A stretch of 63,636 bases of DNA, taken from a virus. The notes under the pieces are model-generated. The model saw only the letters and a program-made list of their open reading frames with translations, was not told the origin of the DNA and searched no databases. The stretch spans positions 1-63,636 of the IMG/VR virus record IMGVR_UViG_3300017727_000005; one strand, written 5' to 3'. A program made the translations under genes and the position numbers. Of this stretch, positions 28,544 through 36,655 are shown piece after piece (positions within the stretch are counted from its first letter, which is position 1; every line of letters starts with the position of its first letter).

Positions 28544-28754
28544 AAAAAACGAACATAAACGTTCACTAGTCTATAAGAAATTAGCGCCAAAATCAAAAGA
28601 GGCGGTAGATGACGTATATACTCAGCTTGAAAAGAAACCGGGACAAGTGTTAATGAATTTTAGTAAAGTTATGAATGACGTTACTAAGAAGTATAAAGTA
28701 CAAAGAAAAGATATCGAAGCCTATTTTAAAAAAGAAACTGGCATAACCATATAA
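28506..28754 (+). CDS. Small basic head protein, gp68 position
   Basis: This 82-residue reading uses ATG 28506; the frame is open upstream to ATG 28449, but that would extend the overlap with the preceding gene to 95 bases. Residues are basic and helical (RSLVYKKLAPKSKEAVDDVYTQL, NFSKVMNDVTKKYKVQRKDI). It occupies the position of T4 gene 68, a prohead core protein, but sequence similarity is not evident to me. A head-assembly role is inferred from synteny. Confidence 0.6.
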   Translation: MITLNNLRKLTTEKNEHKRSLVYKKLAPKSKEAVDDVYTQLEKKPGQVLMNFSKVMNDVTKKYKVQRKDIEAYFKKETGITI

Positions 28755-28770
28755 ACAAAAAGGAGTAGAA

Positions 28771-29175
28771 ATGGCGGTAGTAAACAAAAGAACATTAGTG
28801 GATAGTGGTACTAGACATGTAGTAATGTTTGAAATTAACAATGCAACAAATGACGCAGTACAAGTAATTGACGCTTCAGCATTGACAGGACATGTTTCAA
28901 ACCCTACACTAGACATTAGTTCTATTAAATGGAATACAACAGCTGCGACAAGCGACGTTGCAATAGAATTTGACGCAGGCACAGATAGTCATGCTATATC
29001 ACTACATGGTAGTGGCGAGTATGGGTATCATGGTAAACAACCAAACATATCAAACCCAGAAGCAACAGGTGTAACTGGTGATATTGTTATTACAAATGCG
29101 AGTGCTGTAACAGGTACTTTTATTTTAGAAGTTAAAAAGACTAAAGGTTATACTGCCTCAGGACAGACTAGATAA
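28771..29175 (+). CDS. Beta-sandwich head-cluster protein A
   Basis: This 134-residue beta-rich protein (VNKRTLVDSGTRHVVMFEI, SSIKWNTTAATSDVAIEFDA, TGDIVITNASAVTGTFILEV) resembles the following gene in layout: an N-terminal strand pair, a central strand, TGDI.., and a final strand. Small proteins of this type recur beside capsid genes in marine phages, and decoration or minor structural roles are suspected. It shares its last A with the next start codon (TAATG). Confidence 0.65.
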   Translation: MAVVNKRTLVDSGTRHVVMFEINNATNDAVQVIDASALTGHVSNPTLDISSIKWNTTAATSDVAIEFDAGTDSHAISLHGSGEYGYHGKQPNISNPEATGVTGDIVITNASAVTGTFILEVKKTKGYTASGQTR

Positions 29176-29561
29176 TGGCTGATACAGTATCAACTCAAAC
29201 TATAACAGACGTTGCAGGTTCTAAAACTGTAATGAAGTTTACGAACAAATCTGATGGTACAGGAGAGAGTTTAGTAGAGAAGATGACGAGTGCAAATTTA
29301 AATCACTTGTCAACTTCTACTAAAATTGCTAGAGTGATTTATAGTGTAAACACTACGGACCCTAAGGGGTCCGTAGAAATCCTATTTGAAGGAACTACTA
29401 ACGCAACGGCGCTGTTTTTATCTGGTCAAGGCACGATAGATTTACAGACGCCGGCAATACAAATAGCTAACAATGCAGGTACTCCTACAGGTGATATTCT
29501 GTTCTCTACGCACAATTTCGTAAACGGAGACAGTTATTCTATCATTTTAGAGGTACGATAA
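29175..29561 (+). CDS. Beta-sandwich head-cluster protein B
   Basis: This 128-residue probable paralogue of the preceding protein is typical of a marine-phage structural family: SKTVMKFTNKSDGTGES, ILFEGTTNATALFLSGQGTIDL, PTGDILFSTHNFVNGDSYSIILEVR. A capsid decoration or surface role is inferred from its position between the portal/core genes and the protease. The coding sequence contains an unusually strong GC-rich hairpin (29352-29375). Confidence 0.68.
   Translation: MADTVSTQTITDVAGSKTVMKFTNKSDGTGESLVEKMTSANLNHLSTSTKIARVIYSVNTTDPKGSVEILFEGTTNATALFLSGQGTIDLQTPAIQIANNAGTPTGDILFSTHNFVNGDSYSIILEVR
29352..29375 (+). repeat. GC-rich perfect inverted repeat inside a CDS
   Basis: CTACGGACCC and GGGTCCGTAG form a perfect 10-bp stem around a TAAG loop. 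It lies within the coding region of the preceding feature and is far richer in GC than its surroundings. No T-run follows. Confidence 0.8.
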
Positions 29562-29569
29562 CATAAATA
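29562..29569 (+). promoter_or_regulatory. Near-consensus late promoter for gene 21
   Basis: CATAAATAG, one mismatch from TATAAATA, lies 19 bases upstream of the gene 21 start, followed by an AAAGGA ribosome-binding site. Confidence 0.55.
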
Positions 29570-29588
29570 GGACTAAAGGAATAAACAT

Positions 29589-30245
29589 ATGAAACTAATT
29601 ACAGAGGAACTTACTGACGTTAAATTGCTTGCAGAAGCAGATGAAAACGGCAAAAAGTCACACAAAATAAAGGGGATATTCATGCAGGCGAATATTAAGA
29701 ACCGTAATGGTCGTGTTTATCCTATGGAAGTTTTAGAAAACGAAGTAAACAGATATAGAAAAGAATTTATCAATAAAAAGAGAGCATTTGGTTAGTTAGG
29801 ACATCCTGACGGACCAACTGTAAACTTAGAGAGAGTGTCACACTTAATTACATCATTAGAAGGCGACGGCAAAGGTAACTACATTGGCGAAGCAAAAGTG
29901 ACTGATACACCTTATGGTAAGATTGTGAAGTCTTTGATAGACGAAGGCGCACAACTAGGAGTTTCATCAAGGGGCATGGGTTCTTTGGAGAATAAAGGCG
30001 GTACTAACTATGTAAAATCAGACTTTTACTTAGCAACTGCTGCCGACATTGTAGCAGACCCATCTGCTCCATCAGCATTTGTACAAGGTGTTATGGAAGG
30101 TAAAGAGTGGGTATGGGACAATGGTATCGTTAAAGAAAAAGATATTTCTGAGATACAACAAGAGATTGAAGCTGCTCGTAGTTTTGAGTTAGCTGAAAAA
30201 CAAACTGCTGCTTTTGAAAAATTTATGCGAAAAGTTGCAAAATAA
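29589..30245 (+). pseudogene. 21: Prohead protease gene 21 interrupted by an in-frame amber codon
   Basis: One frame encodes a 218-residue T4-type prohead protease, close to the ~212-residue T4 protein, but TAG at 29793-29795 splits it after codon 68. The flanks join exactly: ...NKKRAFG, stop, LGHPDGPTVNLERVSH. Homologues have a Glu there (GELGHP), so a single GAG-to-TAG change explains it. The catalytic His (LGHPDG) and Ser (GVSSRGMGS) both lie beyond the stop. The downstream part has no good start before ATG 29835, which would lose the His. gp21 is essential for capsid maturation. Sequencing error, a defective genome or amber read-through are the options. Confidence 0.85.
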
Positions 30246-30251
30246 TAAATA
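30244..30251 (+). promoter_or_regulatory. Near-consensus late promoter for gene 22
   Basis: AATAAATAG, one mismatch from TATAAATA, overlaps the stop of gene 21 and lies 48 bases upstream of gene 22. Confidence 0.5.
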
Positions 30252-30299
30252 GTAGTACGCAAATTAATTAATTAATTTTGACTTATAGGAGAGTTAAAA

Positions 30300-31574
30300 A
30301 TGGAAGAAAATAAAACAATCGTTTCTGAAGCTCCTAAGGGTGCAGACGCTCCAAAAGCAGGCGCAGGTAAAGCTGAGCCAATGCAGAAAATGGGTGATTT
30401 TGAAGATGGCGGAAAAGCAGTGACTTCTCCAACAGACACAAGTTCAACTGACCATGCAAAAAAAGCTAAAAAAGATACGTCCGCTCCTACGAAAGGCGCA
30501 GCTACAGCAGAACCAATGCAAAAATTGAATGCTGAAGATGAAAAAGAAAACGATAAAGTAAAAAAAGAAGCGGCACATGATGACGCTGATGAAAAAGAAG
30601 ACGATAAAGAAAAAGAAATGTCTGAAATGCCGAAAACAAAAGCTGGTATAATTCAAGCTATGTATGACGCAATGGGCAAAAAGAAAAAATCAGACTTAGC
30701 CGCTTCATACGGAAAAATGATGGCAGCTATGAATGGCGACGAAGATGAAAAAGACATGGACGAAGCTAAACATTCTGATGAAGAAGATAAAGAGAAAAAA
30801 GAAAAAATGGAAAAAAGAGTTAAAGACATTGACGTAAAAGAAGATGTTGCTGCTCTAGTTTCTGGTGATGACACTTTATCTGAAACTTTTAAAGACAAAG
30901 CTGCTACTATCTTTGAAGCTGCTGTTAAATCAAAAGTGAAAACTGAGATTAGCAGATTAGAAGATGAGTATTCTGCTGAGTTATCTGAAGCAACTGAAAC
31001 ATTCAAAAACGATTTAACAAACAAAGTTGACAATTACTTAAACTATGTTGTTGAACAATGGATGTCAGAAAACGAACTTGCTATTGAAAAAGGTATCAAG
31101 GGAGAAATTGCTGAAGACTTTATTGGTGGTTTAAAACAATTATTTGAAGACCATTACATTGATATACCAGATGAAAAGTATGACGTACTTGAAGCTAAAG
31201 AAAACGAAGTTGAAGAGCTGAAAGCTAAGTTAAACGAAACAACTGAGAAATCAATGGAAATGAAAAAACAAATTAACGAATTTTCAAAAGATGAAATTTT
31301 AGACGAAGTAACTTCAGGTCTTGCAGACACGGAAGTTGAGAAACTAAAATCATTAATTGAAGATGTTAGTTACGACGGTGCAGACGAGTATAAGAAAAAG
31401 TTAACTACTATTAAAGAAAGTTACTTTGGAAATGCTAAATCAGCACCTGCTGAAACGGTAAACGTTGACGCACAATCTAACTCCGAAGATGGTAACACAG
31501 TAACAGATATGTCTGATAGCATGTCTCGTTATACGGATGCAATCAGTAGGGTAAAAAGTAGAGATATCTACTAA
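30300..31574 (+). CDS. 22: Prohead core scaffold protein gp22
   Basis: This 424-residue, very charged helical protein has a Lys/Glu/Asp-rich N-terminal third with a repeated AEPMQK motif, then long coiled-coil-like helices (residues ~180-360) and a variable acidic tail. It lies between the protease and the major capsid gene, as gp22 does in T4-like phages. gp22 forms the internal core that shapes the prohead and is cleaved by gp21. A TAGGAGAG ribosome-binding site is present. Confidence 0.88.
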   Translation: MEENKTIVSEAPKGADAPKAGAGKAEPMQKMGDFEDGGKAVTSPTDTSSTDHAKKAKKDTSAPTKGAATAEPMQKLNAEDEKENDKVKKEAAHDDADEKEDDKEKEMSEMPKTKAGIIQAMYDAMGKKKKSDLAASYGKMMAAMNGDEDEKDMDEAKHSDEEDKEKKEKMEKRVKDIDVKEDVAALVSGDDTLSETFKDKAATIFEAAVKSKVKTEISRLEDEYSAELSEATETFKNDLTNKVDNYLNYVVEQWMSENELAIEKGIKGEIAEDFIGGLKQLFEDHYIDIPDEKYDVLEAKENEVEELKAKLNETTEKSMEMKKQINEFSKDEILDEVTSGLADTEVEKLKSLIEDVSYDGADEYKKKLTTIKESYFGNAKSAPAETVNVDAQSNSEDGNTVTDMSDSMSRYTDAISRVKSRDIY

Positions 31575-31600
31575 CAATTAAAAACTAAGGAGAGACTTAA

Positions 31601-32863
31601 ATGTTTAATTCGCAAAACTTACAAGAGAAATGGTCTCCAGTTCTTAATCATGCGGACTTGCCAAAAATTGACAATCCGTACAAAAGAGCTGTGACATCAG
31701 TAATCTTGGAAAACCAAGAAAAAGCGGCGAAAGAAGACAAAGCATTCTTAGGTGAAATTGCAAACGTAACAGGTAGCGCAGTTGCTAACTGGGACCCTAT
31801 TTTGATTTCACTTGTAAGAAGAGCAATGCCAAATCTTATTGCCTACGACATCTGTGGTGTACAACCAATGACTGGTCCAACTGGTCTTATCTTCGCTATG
31901 AAGAGCAGATTTACTTCTAACTCAGGAACTGAAGCTTTATTTAATGAAGCGGATTCAGATTTCTCTGGAACTGGAACACATTCAGCAACATTGAATCCTG
32001 GTTTAATGAACGACACAACAACATCCGTTACTGCTGGTACTGGTATTGCAACAGCGACTGCTGAAGCTTCATCATCATTTGCAGAAATGGCATTCTCAAT
32101 TGAGAAATCAACTGTAACAGCTAAGACTAGACAGTTAAAAGCTGAGTACACAATGGAACTTGCACAAGACCTTAAAGCAATTCACGGCTTAGACGCTGAA
32201 ACTGAACTTGCTAACATTCTTTCTGCTGAGATCCTTGCTGAAATCAATAGAGAAGTTGTAAGAACAATTTACGAAAAAGCTAAAAAAGGTGCTAACACTA
32301 ATACAACTACATCTGGTACTTTTGATTTAGATACGGACTCTAACGGTAGATGGTCTGTTGAAAAATTCAAAGGACTAATGTTCCAAGTTGAAAGAGACGC
32401 TAACGTAATTGCACAAGAAACGAGAAGAGGAAGAGGTAACATTGTTATTTGTTCTTCAGACGTTGCTTCTGCTTTACAAATGGCGGGTATCTTAGATTAC
32501 GCTCCTGCGTTAAACAACAGTTTAAATGTTGATGACACAGGTAACACTTTTGCTGGTACTCTAAACGGTAGATACAAAGTGTACATTGACCCTTATGCGT
32601 CAAACAACACAGCGGCACAATACTACACAGTAGGTTATAAAGGTACTTCACCTTATGACGCTGGTATGTTCTATTGTCCGTATGTACCTCTACAAATGGT
32701 TAGAGCAGTTGGTGAGAACACTTTCCAACCAAAAATTGGTTTCAAAACAAGATACGGTCTTGTAAGAAATCCATTTGCGGAAGCAAGTGCTCAAGCTTCT
32801 GACACAGGTACTGACCAAGCAAACATCTATTACAGAATGGTTAAAGTTACTAACCTAATGTAA
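31601..32863 (+). CDS. 23: Major capsid protein gp23
   Basis: This 420-residue HK97-fold capsid protein of the gp23 type contains LISLVRRAMPNLIAYDICGVQPMTGPTGLIFAM, VTAKTRQLKAEYTMELAQDLKAIHGLDAE and ANILSAEILAEINREVV. It also has GNIVICSSDVASAL and QPKIGFKTRYGLVRNPF near the C-terminus. The N-terminal propeptide (FNSQNLQEKWSPVL) is the usual gp21 substrate. A strong terminator follows directly, so gene 23 ends a transcription unit. Confidence 0.96.
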   Translation: MFNSQNLQEKWSPVLNHADLPKIDNPYKRAVTSVILENQEKAAKEDKAFLGEIANVTGSAVANWDPILISLVRRAMPNLIAYDICGVQPMTGPTGLIFAMKSRFTSNSGTEALFNEADSDFSGTGTHSATLNPGLMNDTTTSVTAGTGIATATAEASSSFAEMAFSIEKSTVTAKTRQLKAEYTMELAQDLKAIHGLDAETELANILSAEILAEINREVVRTIYEKAKKGANTNTTTSGTFDLDTDSNGRWSVEKFKGLMFQVERDANVIAQETRRGRGNIVICSSDVASALQMAGILDYAPALNNSLNVDDTGNTFAGTLNGRYKVYIDPYASNNTAAQYYTVGYKGTSPYDAGMFYCPYVPLQMVRAVGENTFQPKIGFKTRYGLVRNPFAEASAQASDTGTDQANIYYRMVKVTNLM

Positions 32864-32890
32864 TATTACCTTTGCGGTGTAAATTATAAA

Positions 32891-32923
32891 GAGAGGGGAA
32901 TTAATTTTCCCCTCTTTTTTTTT
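32891..32923 (+). terminator. Rho-independent terminator after gene 23
   Basis: GAGGGGAA / TTCCCCTC (32893-32900 and 32907-32914), extendable by two pairs, with a 6-base loop and a following run of nine T. This is the clearest terminator in the window. Confidence 0.93.
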
Positions 32924-32925
32924 GG

Positions 32926-32933
32926 AATAAATA
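32926..32933 (+). promoter_or_regulatory. Possible late promoter
   Basis: AATAAATAA, a near match to the late element, lies 5 bases before the ATG at 32939, immediately after the gene 23 terminator. A downstream unit would need its own promoter here. Confidence 0.4.
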
Positions 32934-32938
32934 ATCAT

Positions 32939-33196
32939 ATGAAAATACTAATACAATATCTCTGGATAACAATCATATCGCTTATCATATTAGTGTGTGC
33001 TATGATGATACCTACATCTAAGGATCCTTTACCTTTAGAAGAAAAAATGGATGAGATAAGAGAAAAAGAAAAAGTATTAACAGATACAGAAAAAGAATTA
33101 AAGAAATTATCAGACGATAAAGCGTGGGAAGAGGTAGATGAGACAACAACTATCATAACACCACTACCTAAACCAGGGACAGACATTAGGGGTTAG
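32939..33196 (+). CDS. Small membrane-anchored protein
   Basis: This 85-residue protein has an N-terminal hydrophobic helix (ILIQYLWITIISLIILVCAM, residues 3-22) followed by a charged helical segment (EEKMDEIREKEKVLTDTEKELKKL) and a Pro-rich tail. It is probably a single-pass inner-membrane protein with a soluble coiled coil; the Cys at residue 20 makes a lipoprotein reading possible but not convincing. It lies after the gene 23 terminator. I recognise no family. Confidence 0.65.
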   Translation: MKILIQYLWITIISLIILVCAMMIPTSKDPLPLEEKMDEIREKEKVLTDTEKELKKLSDDKAWEEVDETTTIITPLPKPGTDIRG

Positions 33197-33209
33197 ACTA
33201 AATAGTAAT

Positions 33210-33812
33210 ATGACAGATAGTACAATAACTACTAAACAACCAAGTGGTGCAGGTTTAGATTACGCTGATCCTACTAAGTTTAAATTTCAGATGGTAAAAT
33301 TACCACTTGTAGAGTTTAATACAGTAGCAGCTCAAATACCAGATGTATCATTATCAGAATTAAATCAACCTACTCGTTTACAACAACTGAAAATACCAGG
33401 TAATGATATGACGTTTAGTGATTTAACAATTACTTTCTTAGTTGATGAAGAATTACAAAACTATAGAAAAGTACATGAGTGGATGGCAGCTTTAGCACAA
33501 GTTGATAGTGATGAGAAATTTCAAGCACTATTAGCAGAAGGACAAGATAGAATGCCAAACTCTCAAACAAGAGGCATACAAAGTGAACCAGGTAAATCTG
33601 GTTTAGCAACACCTGATGGTGCAATATACTCAGACGCAAAACTAGTACACTTAACAAATAGAAACATACCTAAAGTAGAGATATCATTTATAGATTGTTA
33701 TCCTAAAGCTTTAAGTGCAATAGAATATAATCAAAACAATACAGATGTTGAATATATCACAGCACAGGTAACATTTGGTTATAAGTACCACGAGTATTCT
33801 ACACCATTTTAA
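33210..33812 (+). CDS. Tail-tube-fold structural protein (gp19/gp54-like)
   Basis: This 200-residue protein has a phage tube-like pattern: KFKFQMVKLPLVEFNTVAAQIP, VSLSELNQPTRLQQLKIPGNDMTFSDLTITFLVDEELQNY and KVEISFIDCYPKALSAIEY. The same order of strands is seen in gp19. It is therefore probably a tube-initiator or terminator-type paralogue, comparable in concept to T4 gp54, although the exact assignment is uncertain. It ends just before the early promoter of the uvsY unit. Confidence 0.7.
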   Translation: MTDSTITTKQPSGAGLDYADPTKFKFQMVKLPLVEFNTVAAQIPDVSLSELNQPTRLQQLKIPGNDMTFSDLTITFLVDEELQNYRKVHEWMAALAQVDSDEKFQALLAEGQDRMPNSQTRGIQSEPGKSGLATPDGAIYSDAKLVHLTNRNIPKVEISFIDCYPKALSAIEYNQNNTDVEYITAQVTFGYKYHEYSTPF

Positions 33813-33820
33813 TTAAAAAC

Positions 33821-33849
33821 TTGCCAAATTGGCAAAAACGTGATATAAT
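33821..33849 (+). promoter_or_regulatory. Early-type promoter with overlapping palindrome
   Basis: -35 TTGCCA (33821-33826), 17-base spacer, -10 TATAAT (33844-33849) in the context CGTGATATAAT. The -35 is half of a 7-bp palindrome TTGCCAA-A-TTGGCAA (33821-33835), which could be an operator. The first start codon is 3 bases after the -10. Confidence 0.8.
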
Positions 33850-33852
33850 ATT

Positions 33853-33963
33853 ATGATGAAATATATAAATGAATTGAGATTTAAACTAGAAATATTGTGG
33901 ATTGACCACCCACATAAAATTATGTTTAGTTTAGGTTTTATTATTGGAGCAATTTTACTATGA
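33853..33963 (+). CDS. 36-residue single-pass membrane peptide upstream of uvsY
   Basis: ATG 33853 (or 33856) opens a short frame ending in TGA at 33961-33963, which overlaps the uvsY start as ATGA. The peptide has a charged first half (YINELRFKLEILWIDHPH) and a hydrophobic C-terminal helix (FSLGFIIGAILL), so it may be a tiny membrane protein. The -10 of the promoter ends only 3 bases upstream, so a transcript from it would be leaderless or start inside the frame. The coupling to uvsY supports translation. No function is known. Confidence 0.5.
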   Translation: MMKYINELRFKLEILWIDHPHKIMFSLGFIIGAILL

Positions 33964-34388
33964 ACTTAGAAGAACTACAAACACAAGCAGAAAAAGATTT
34001 AAAGATAGACGATACTGAACTAGATAGAGAAAGTTTAGCAACACCAATCTTACACGCCAAATACCTTAAACACTTTTCCACATACTCACTTATGTTAACA
34101 AAAGCAAAAAGTGAATACTCACAACTATACAAAAGCAAATGGTTGTTTTACTTAGGTAAAGCAGAACCAGAGGCATACAAAGATAATAACTTTGAATTAA
34201 AAGTATTACGACAAGATGTAGGTACATTTATTGACGCTGATACTGATATTATTAAACAGAAACAAAAAGTAGATTACTTAAACGTAGTAAACAGTTACCT
34301 AGAGAATATACTTAAACAAATATCTAATCGTGGTTTTCAGATAAAGAACGCAATAGATTGGAAAAAATTTACGGAAGGCGGAATATAA
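33960..34388 (+). CDS. uvsY: Recombination mediator UvsY
   Basis: This 142-residue protein aligns with T4 UvsY: NLEELQTQAEKDLKIDDTEL at the N-terminus and the C-terminal NRGFQIKNAIDWKKFTEGG, matching T4's SRGFAIKHIQDMRAFEAG. UvsY forms hexamers that load the UvsX recombinase onto gp32-coated single-stranded DNA. Length is as expected (T4: 137). It is coupled to the tiny upstream frame by ATGA. Confidence 0.9.
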   Translation: MNLEELQTQAEKDLKIDDTELDRESLATPILHAKYLKHFSTYSLMLTKAKSEYSQLYKSKWLFYLGKAEPEAYKDNNFELKVLRQDVGTFIDADTDIIKQKQKVDYLNVVNSYLENILKQISNRGFQIKNAIDWKKFTEGGI

Positions 34389-34389
34389 T

Positions 34390-35220
34390 ATGATTTTTTG
34401 CATTGGTAATGGCGAAAGTCGTAAAGACTTTGATTTAGAAACATTAAGACCACATGGTAAAATATATGGTGCTAACGGACTGTATAGAGATTTTACACCT
34501 GATATATTACTTGCAATGGATTATAATATATGCCATGAGATATATCGTAGTGGTTACGCATTTGAAAATATATGTTATCTAAGACAATGGTCAAAGAACC
34601 CAGCAACTGTATATGAAAACTTATTTAAGAGAGAAACAGTTGATAAGTTTATAGGTAAAGATATTGCAGAACCTAAATTAACTCATTTAGATGAACACGA
34701 ATGGGAAGGTGAAAAGAAGAAATTTTTTGTTTGTTGGGCAAACAATAGAGACTTAATGGCAAAACTAAGAGAAGATAGAATAAAGAATGGTTGGAATGAA
34801 GATGATTTAAAACTATATCTATCTAAAGACCAAGAAGGTTATCTAATTACATGGACAAAGAGAAAAGACAAAGTACAAGGTCTTGGTAAGTATTACTATG
34901 AAAAGACTAATGCAGGTACTTTGATTGCTTTGATGGCGTCTGATAAAGATAGTAAGATATATCTAATAGGTTATGATTATTATAGTGAGACTGAACAAGT
35001 CAATAACATATACAAAGGTACAAAAGGTTATGTAGGTAAGAGTGCAAGTGCAATCAAACCTAAGAACTGGTTAGACCATACTGAAAAATTATGTAAGAAA
35101 TATCCTCAACATGAATATGTACATGTAGGTAAACCTATTGATAAATTCAAAGACATACCAAACTTGACTAATATCTCATATGCAGAATTAAATGAGCGAA
35201 TTAAAAATAACAAAGTTTAA
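34390..35220 (+). CDS. Putative DUF115/MptE-like protein
   Basis: This 276-residue protein begins with a nucleotide-binding-like loop (IFCIGNGESRKDFDLETL), then HGKIYGANGLYRDFTPDILLAMDY, and a later strand KIYLIGYDYYSE. This order (GNG-S, GAN-LYRDF, D) resembles DUF115-type proteins related to 6-hydroxymethylpterin pyrophosphokinase and some sugar transferases. No complete catalytic set can be named. It lies between uvsY and uvsW and overlaps uvsW by 29 bases, so it belongs to the recombination operon. Confidence 0.55.
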   Translation: MIFCIGNGESRKDFDLETLRPHGKIYGANGLYRDFTPDILLAMDYNICHEIYRSGYAFENICYLRQWSKNPATVYENLFKRETVDKFIGKDIAEPKLTHLDEHEWEGEKKKFFVCWANNRDLMAKLREDRIKNGWNEDDLKLYLSKDQEGYLITWTKRKDKVQGLGKYYYEKTNAGTLIALMASDKDSKIYLIGYDYYSETEQVNNIYKGTKGYVGKSASAIKPKNWLDHTEKLCKKYPQHEYVHVGKPIDKFKDIPNLTNISYAELNERIKNNKV

Positions 35221-36655
35221 CGAATCCTATATTAAGTGTACAAGTGAAGATTTAGGACTGTTACAGTCTTTATCTGATTTTTTTACATTTCAAGTACCAG
35301 GTGCCAGCTTTATGCCGTCTGTAAGAGCAAGACGTTGGGACGGTAAAATAAGAATGTTTAGTAAAGCAACTGGTAAAATTTACTATGGGTTACTACCGTA
35401 TATAAACGAATTTTGTCGCCGGAACGCACATACAATCACACACGAAGCACCTGAAACCATTGGTGTGAACCATCCTACCAATCTTTTTTCCAAGTATATT
35501 GATGGTTTATCTATACCTAACATCAAACCAAGAGAATATCAAATAGGAGCGGTTCAACATGCAATCAATAATAAACGTGCTGTATTAGTATCGCCAACTG
35601 CTTCAGGTAAGTCTCTAATCATCTATTGTATTATACGAATGATAAGAGAAAGTGATGGAAAAATATTATTAGTAGTACCAACTACATCACTAGTAGAACA
35701 AATGTATAAAGACTTTATATCATATGGGTATGACGCAGAAACAAATGTACAAAGAAAGTATTATGGTTATGAGATAGATGAAGATAAGAAGATAGTTGTA
35801 TCTACATGGCAATCTCTGGCAACATTTGATAAGAAATACTTTGAACAGTTTGATTGTGTAATAGGTGATGAAGCACACTTATATAAATCAAAAGAATTAC
35901 AAAAGATTATGGCAGCTTGCATTAATGCCAAGTTTAGAATAGGTACAACTGGTACACTAGATGATAGTAAAGTACACAAGTTAGTATTAGAAGGTCTCTT
36001 TGGACCTGTTCACTATGTTACAACTACAAAAGAATTAATAGATAAGAAACAATTAGCGGATTTAAAAATAGAATGTATTGTCTTAAAATATCCAAAAGAA
36101 GAATGTATGCAAATAAAAAATGCTAAGTTCCAAGACGAGATTGACTATATAGTAACACACGAAAGAAGAAATAAGTTTTTAACTAATCTGGCAATCGACC
36201 AAAAAGGTAATACTCTAGTTCTATTTCAGTATGTAGAAAAACATGGAAAACCTTTACATGACCAAATAAAGGCAAAAGCAAAAGACCGTAAAGTATTTTT
36301 TGTTTACGGCGGAACAGAAACAAATGATAGAGAAAGAATTAGAGCAATCACAGAAAAGTTGGACAACACGATTATTGTCGCTTCTTACGGGACGTATAGC
36401 ACTGGTATCAATATTCGTAACTTACACAACATTATTTTTAGTAGCCCTACTAAATCACCTATAAGAGTTTTACAATCTATAGGTCGTGGTTTAAGATTAG
36501 GTGAGCAGAAAGATACTGCTAAAGTGTATGATATATCTGACGATTTTACTTATAAAGAAAAGAAGAACTTTACAATCCAGCACTTTTTGGAAAGGATAAA
36601 TATTTACAATGAACAACAGTTTGATTATGATATACACACGGTGGACTTGATATGA
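35192..36655 (+). CDS. uvsW: UvsW-type recombination helicase
   Basis: This 487-residue superfamily 2 helicase has a T4 UvsW-like N-terminal domain (SVRARRWDGKIRMF) and Walker A SPTASGKS (K140). The DEAH box is at 226-229, followed by the GTTGTLDD motif. The C-terminal motifs include ASYGTYSTGINIRNLHNI and QSIGRGLRLG. UvsW remodels replication forks and branched recombination intermediates and helps switch from origin- to recombination-dependent replication. The gene is coupled at both ends (29-base and 4-base overlaps). Confidence 0.94.
   Translation: MSELKITKFNESYIKCTSEDLGLLQSLSDFFTFQVPGASFMPSVRARRWDGKIRMFSKATGKIYYGLLPYINEFCRRNAHTITHEAPETIGVNHPTNLFSKYIDGLSIPNIKPREYQIGAVQHAINNKRAVLVSPTASGKSLIIYCIIRMIRESDGKILLVVPTTSLVEQMYKDFISYGYDAETNVQRKYYGYEIDEDKKIVVSTWQSLATFDKKYFEQFDCVIGDEAHLYKSKELQKIMAACINAKFRIGTTGTLDDSKVHKLVLEGLFGPVHYVTTTKELIDKKQLADLKIECIVLKYPKEECMQIKNAKFQDEIDYIVTHERRNKFLTNLAIDQKGNTLVLFQYVEKHGKPLHDQIKAKAKDRKVFFVYGGTETNDRERIRAITEKLDNTIIVASYGTYSTGINIRNLHNIIFSSPTKSPIRVLQSIGRGLRLGEQKDTAKVYDISDDFTYKEKKNFTIQHFLERINIYNEQQFDYDIHTVDLI

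Noticed and set aside
29589-30245. Genome-wide reassignment of TAG
   Set aside because: Only gene 21 shows an internal TAG, and gp18 and gp41 use TAG as their normal stop with the next gene placed accordingly.
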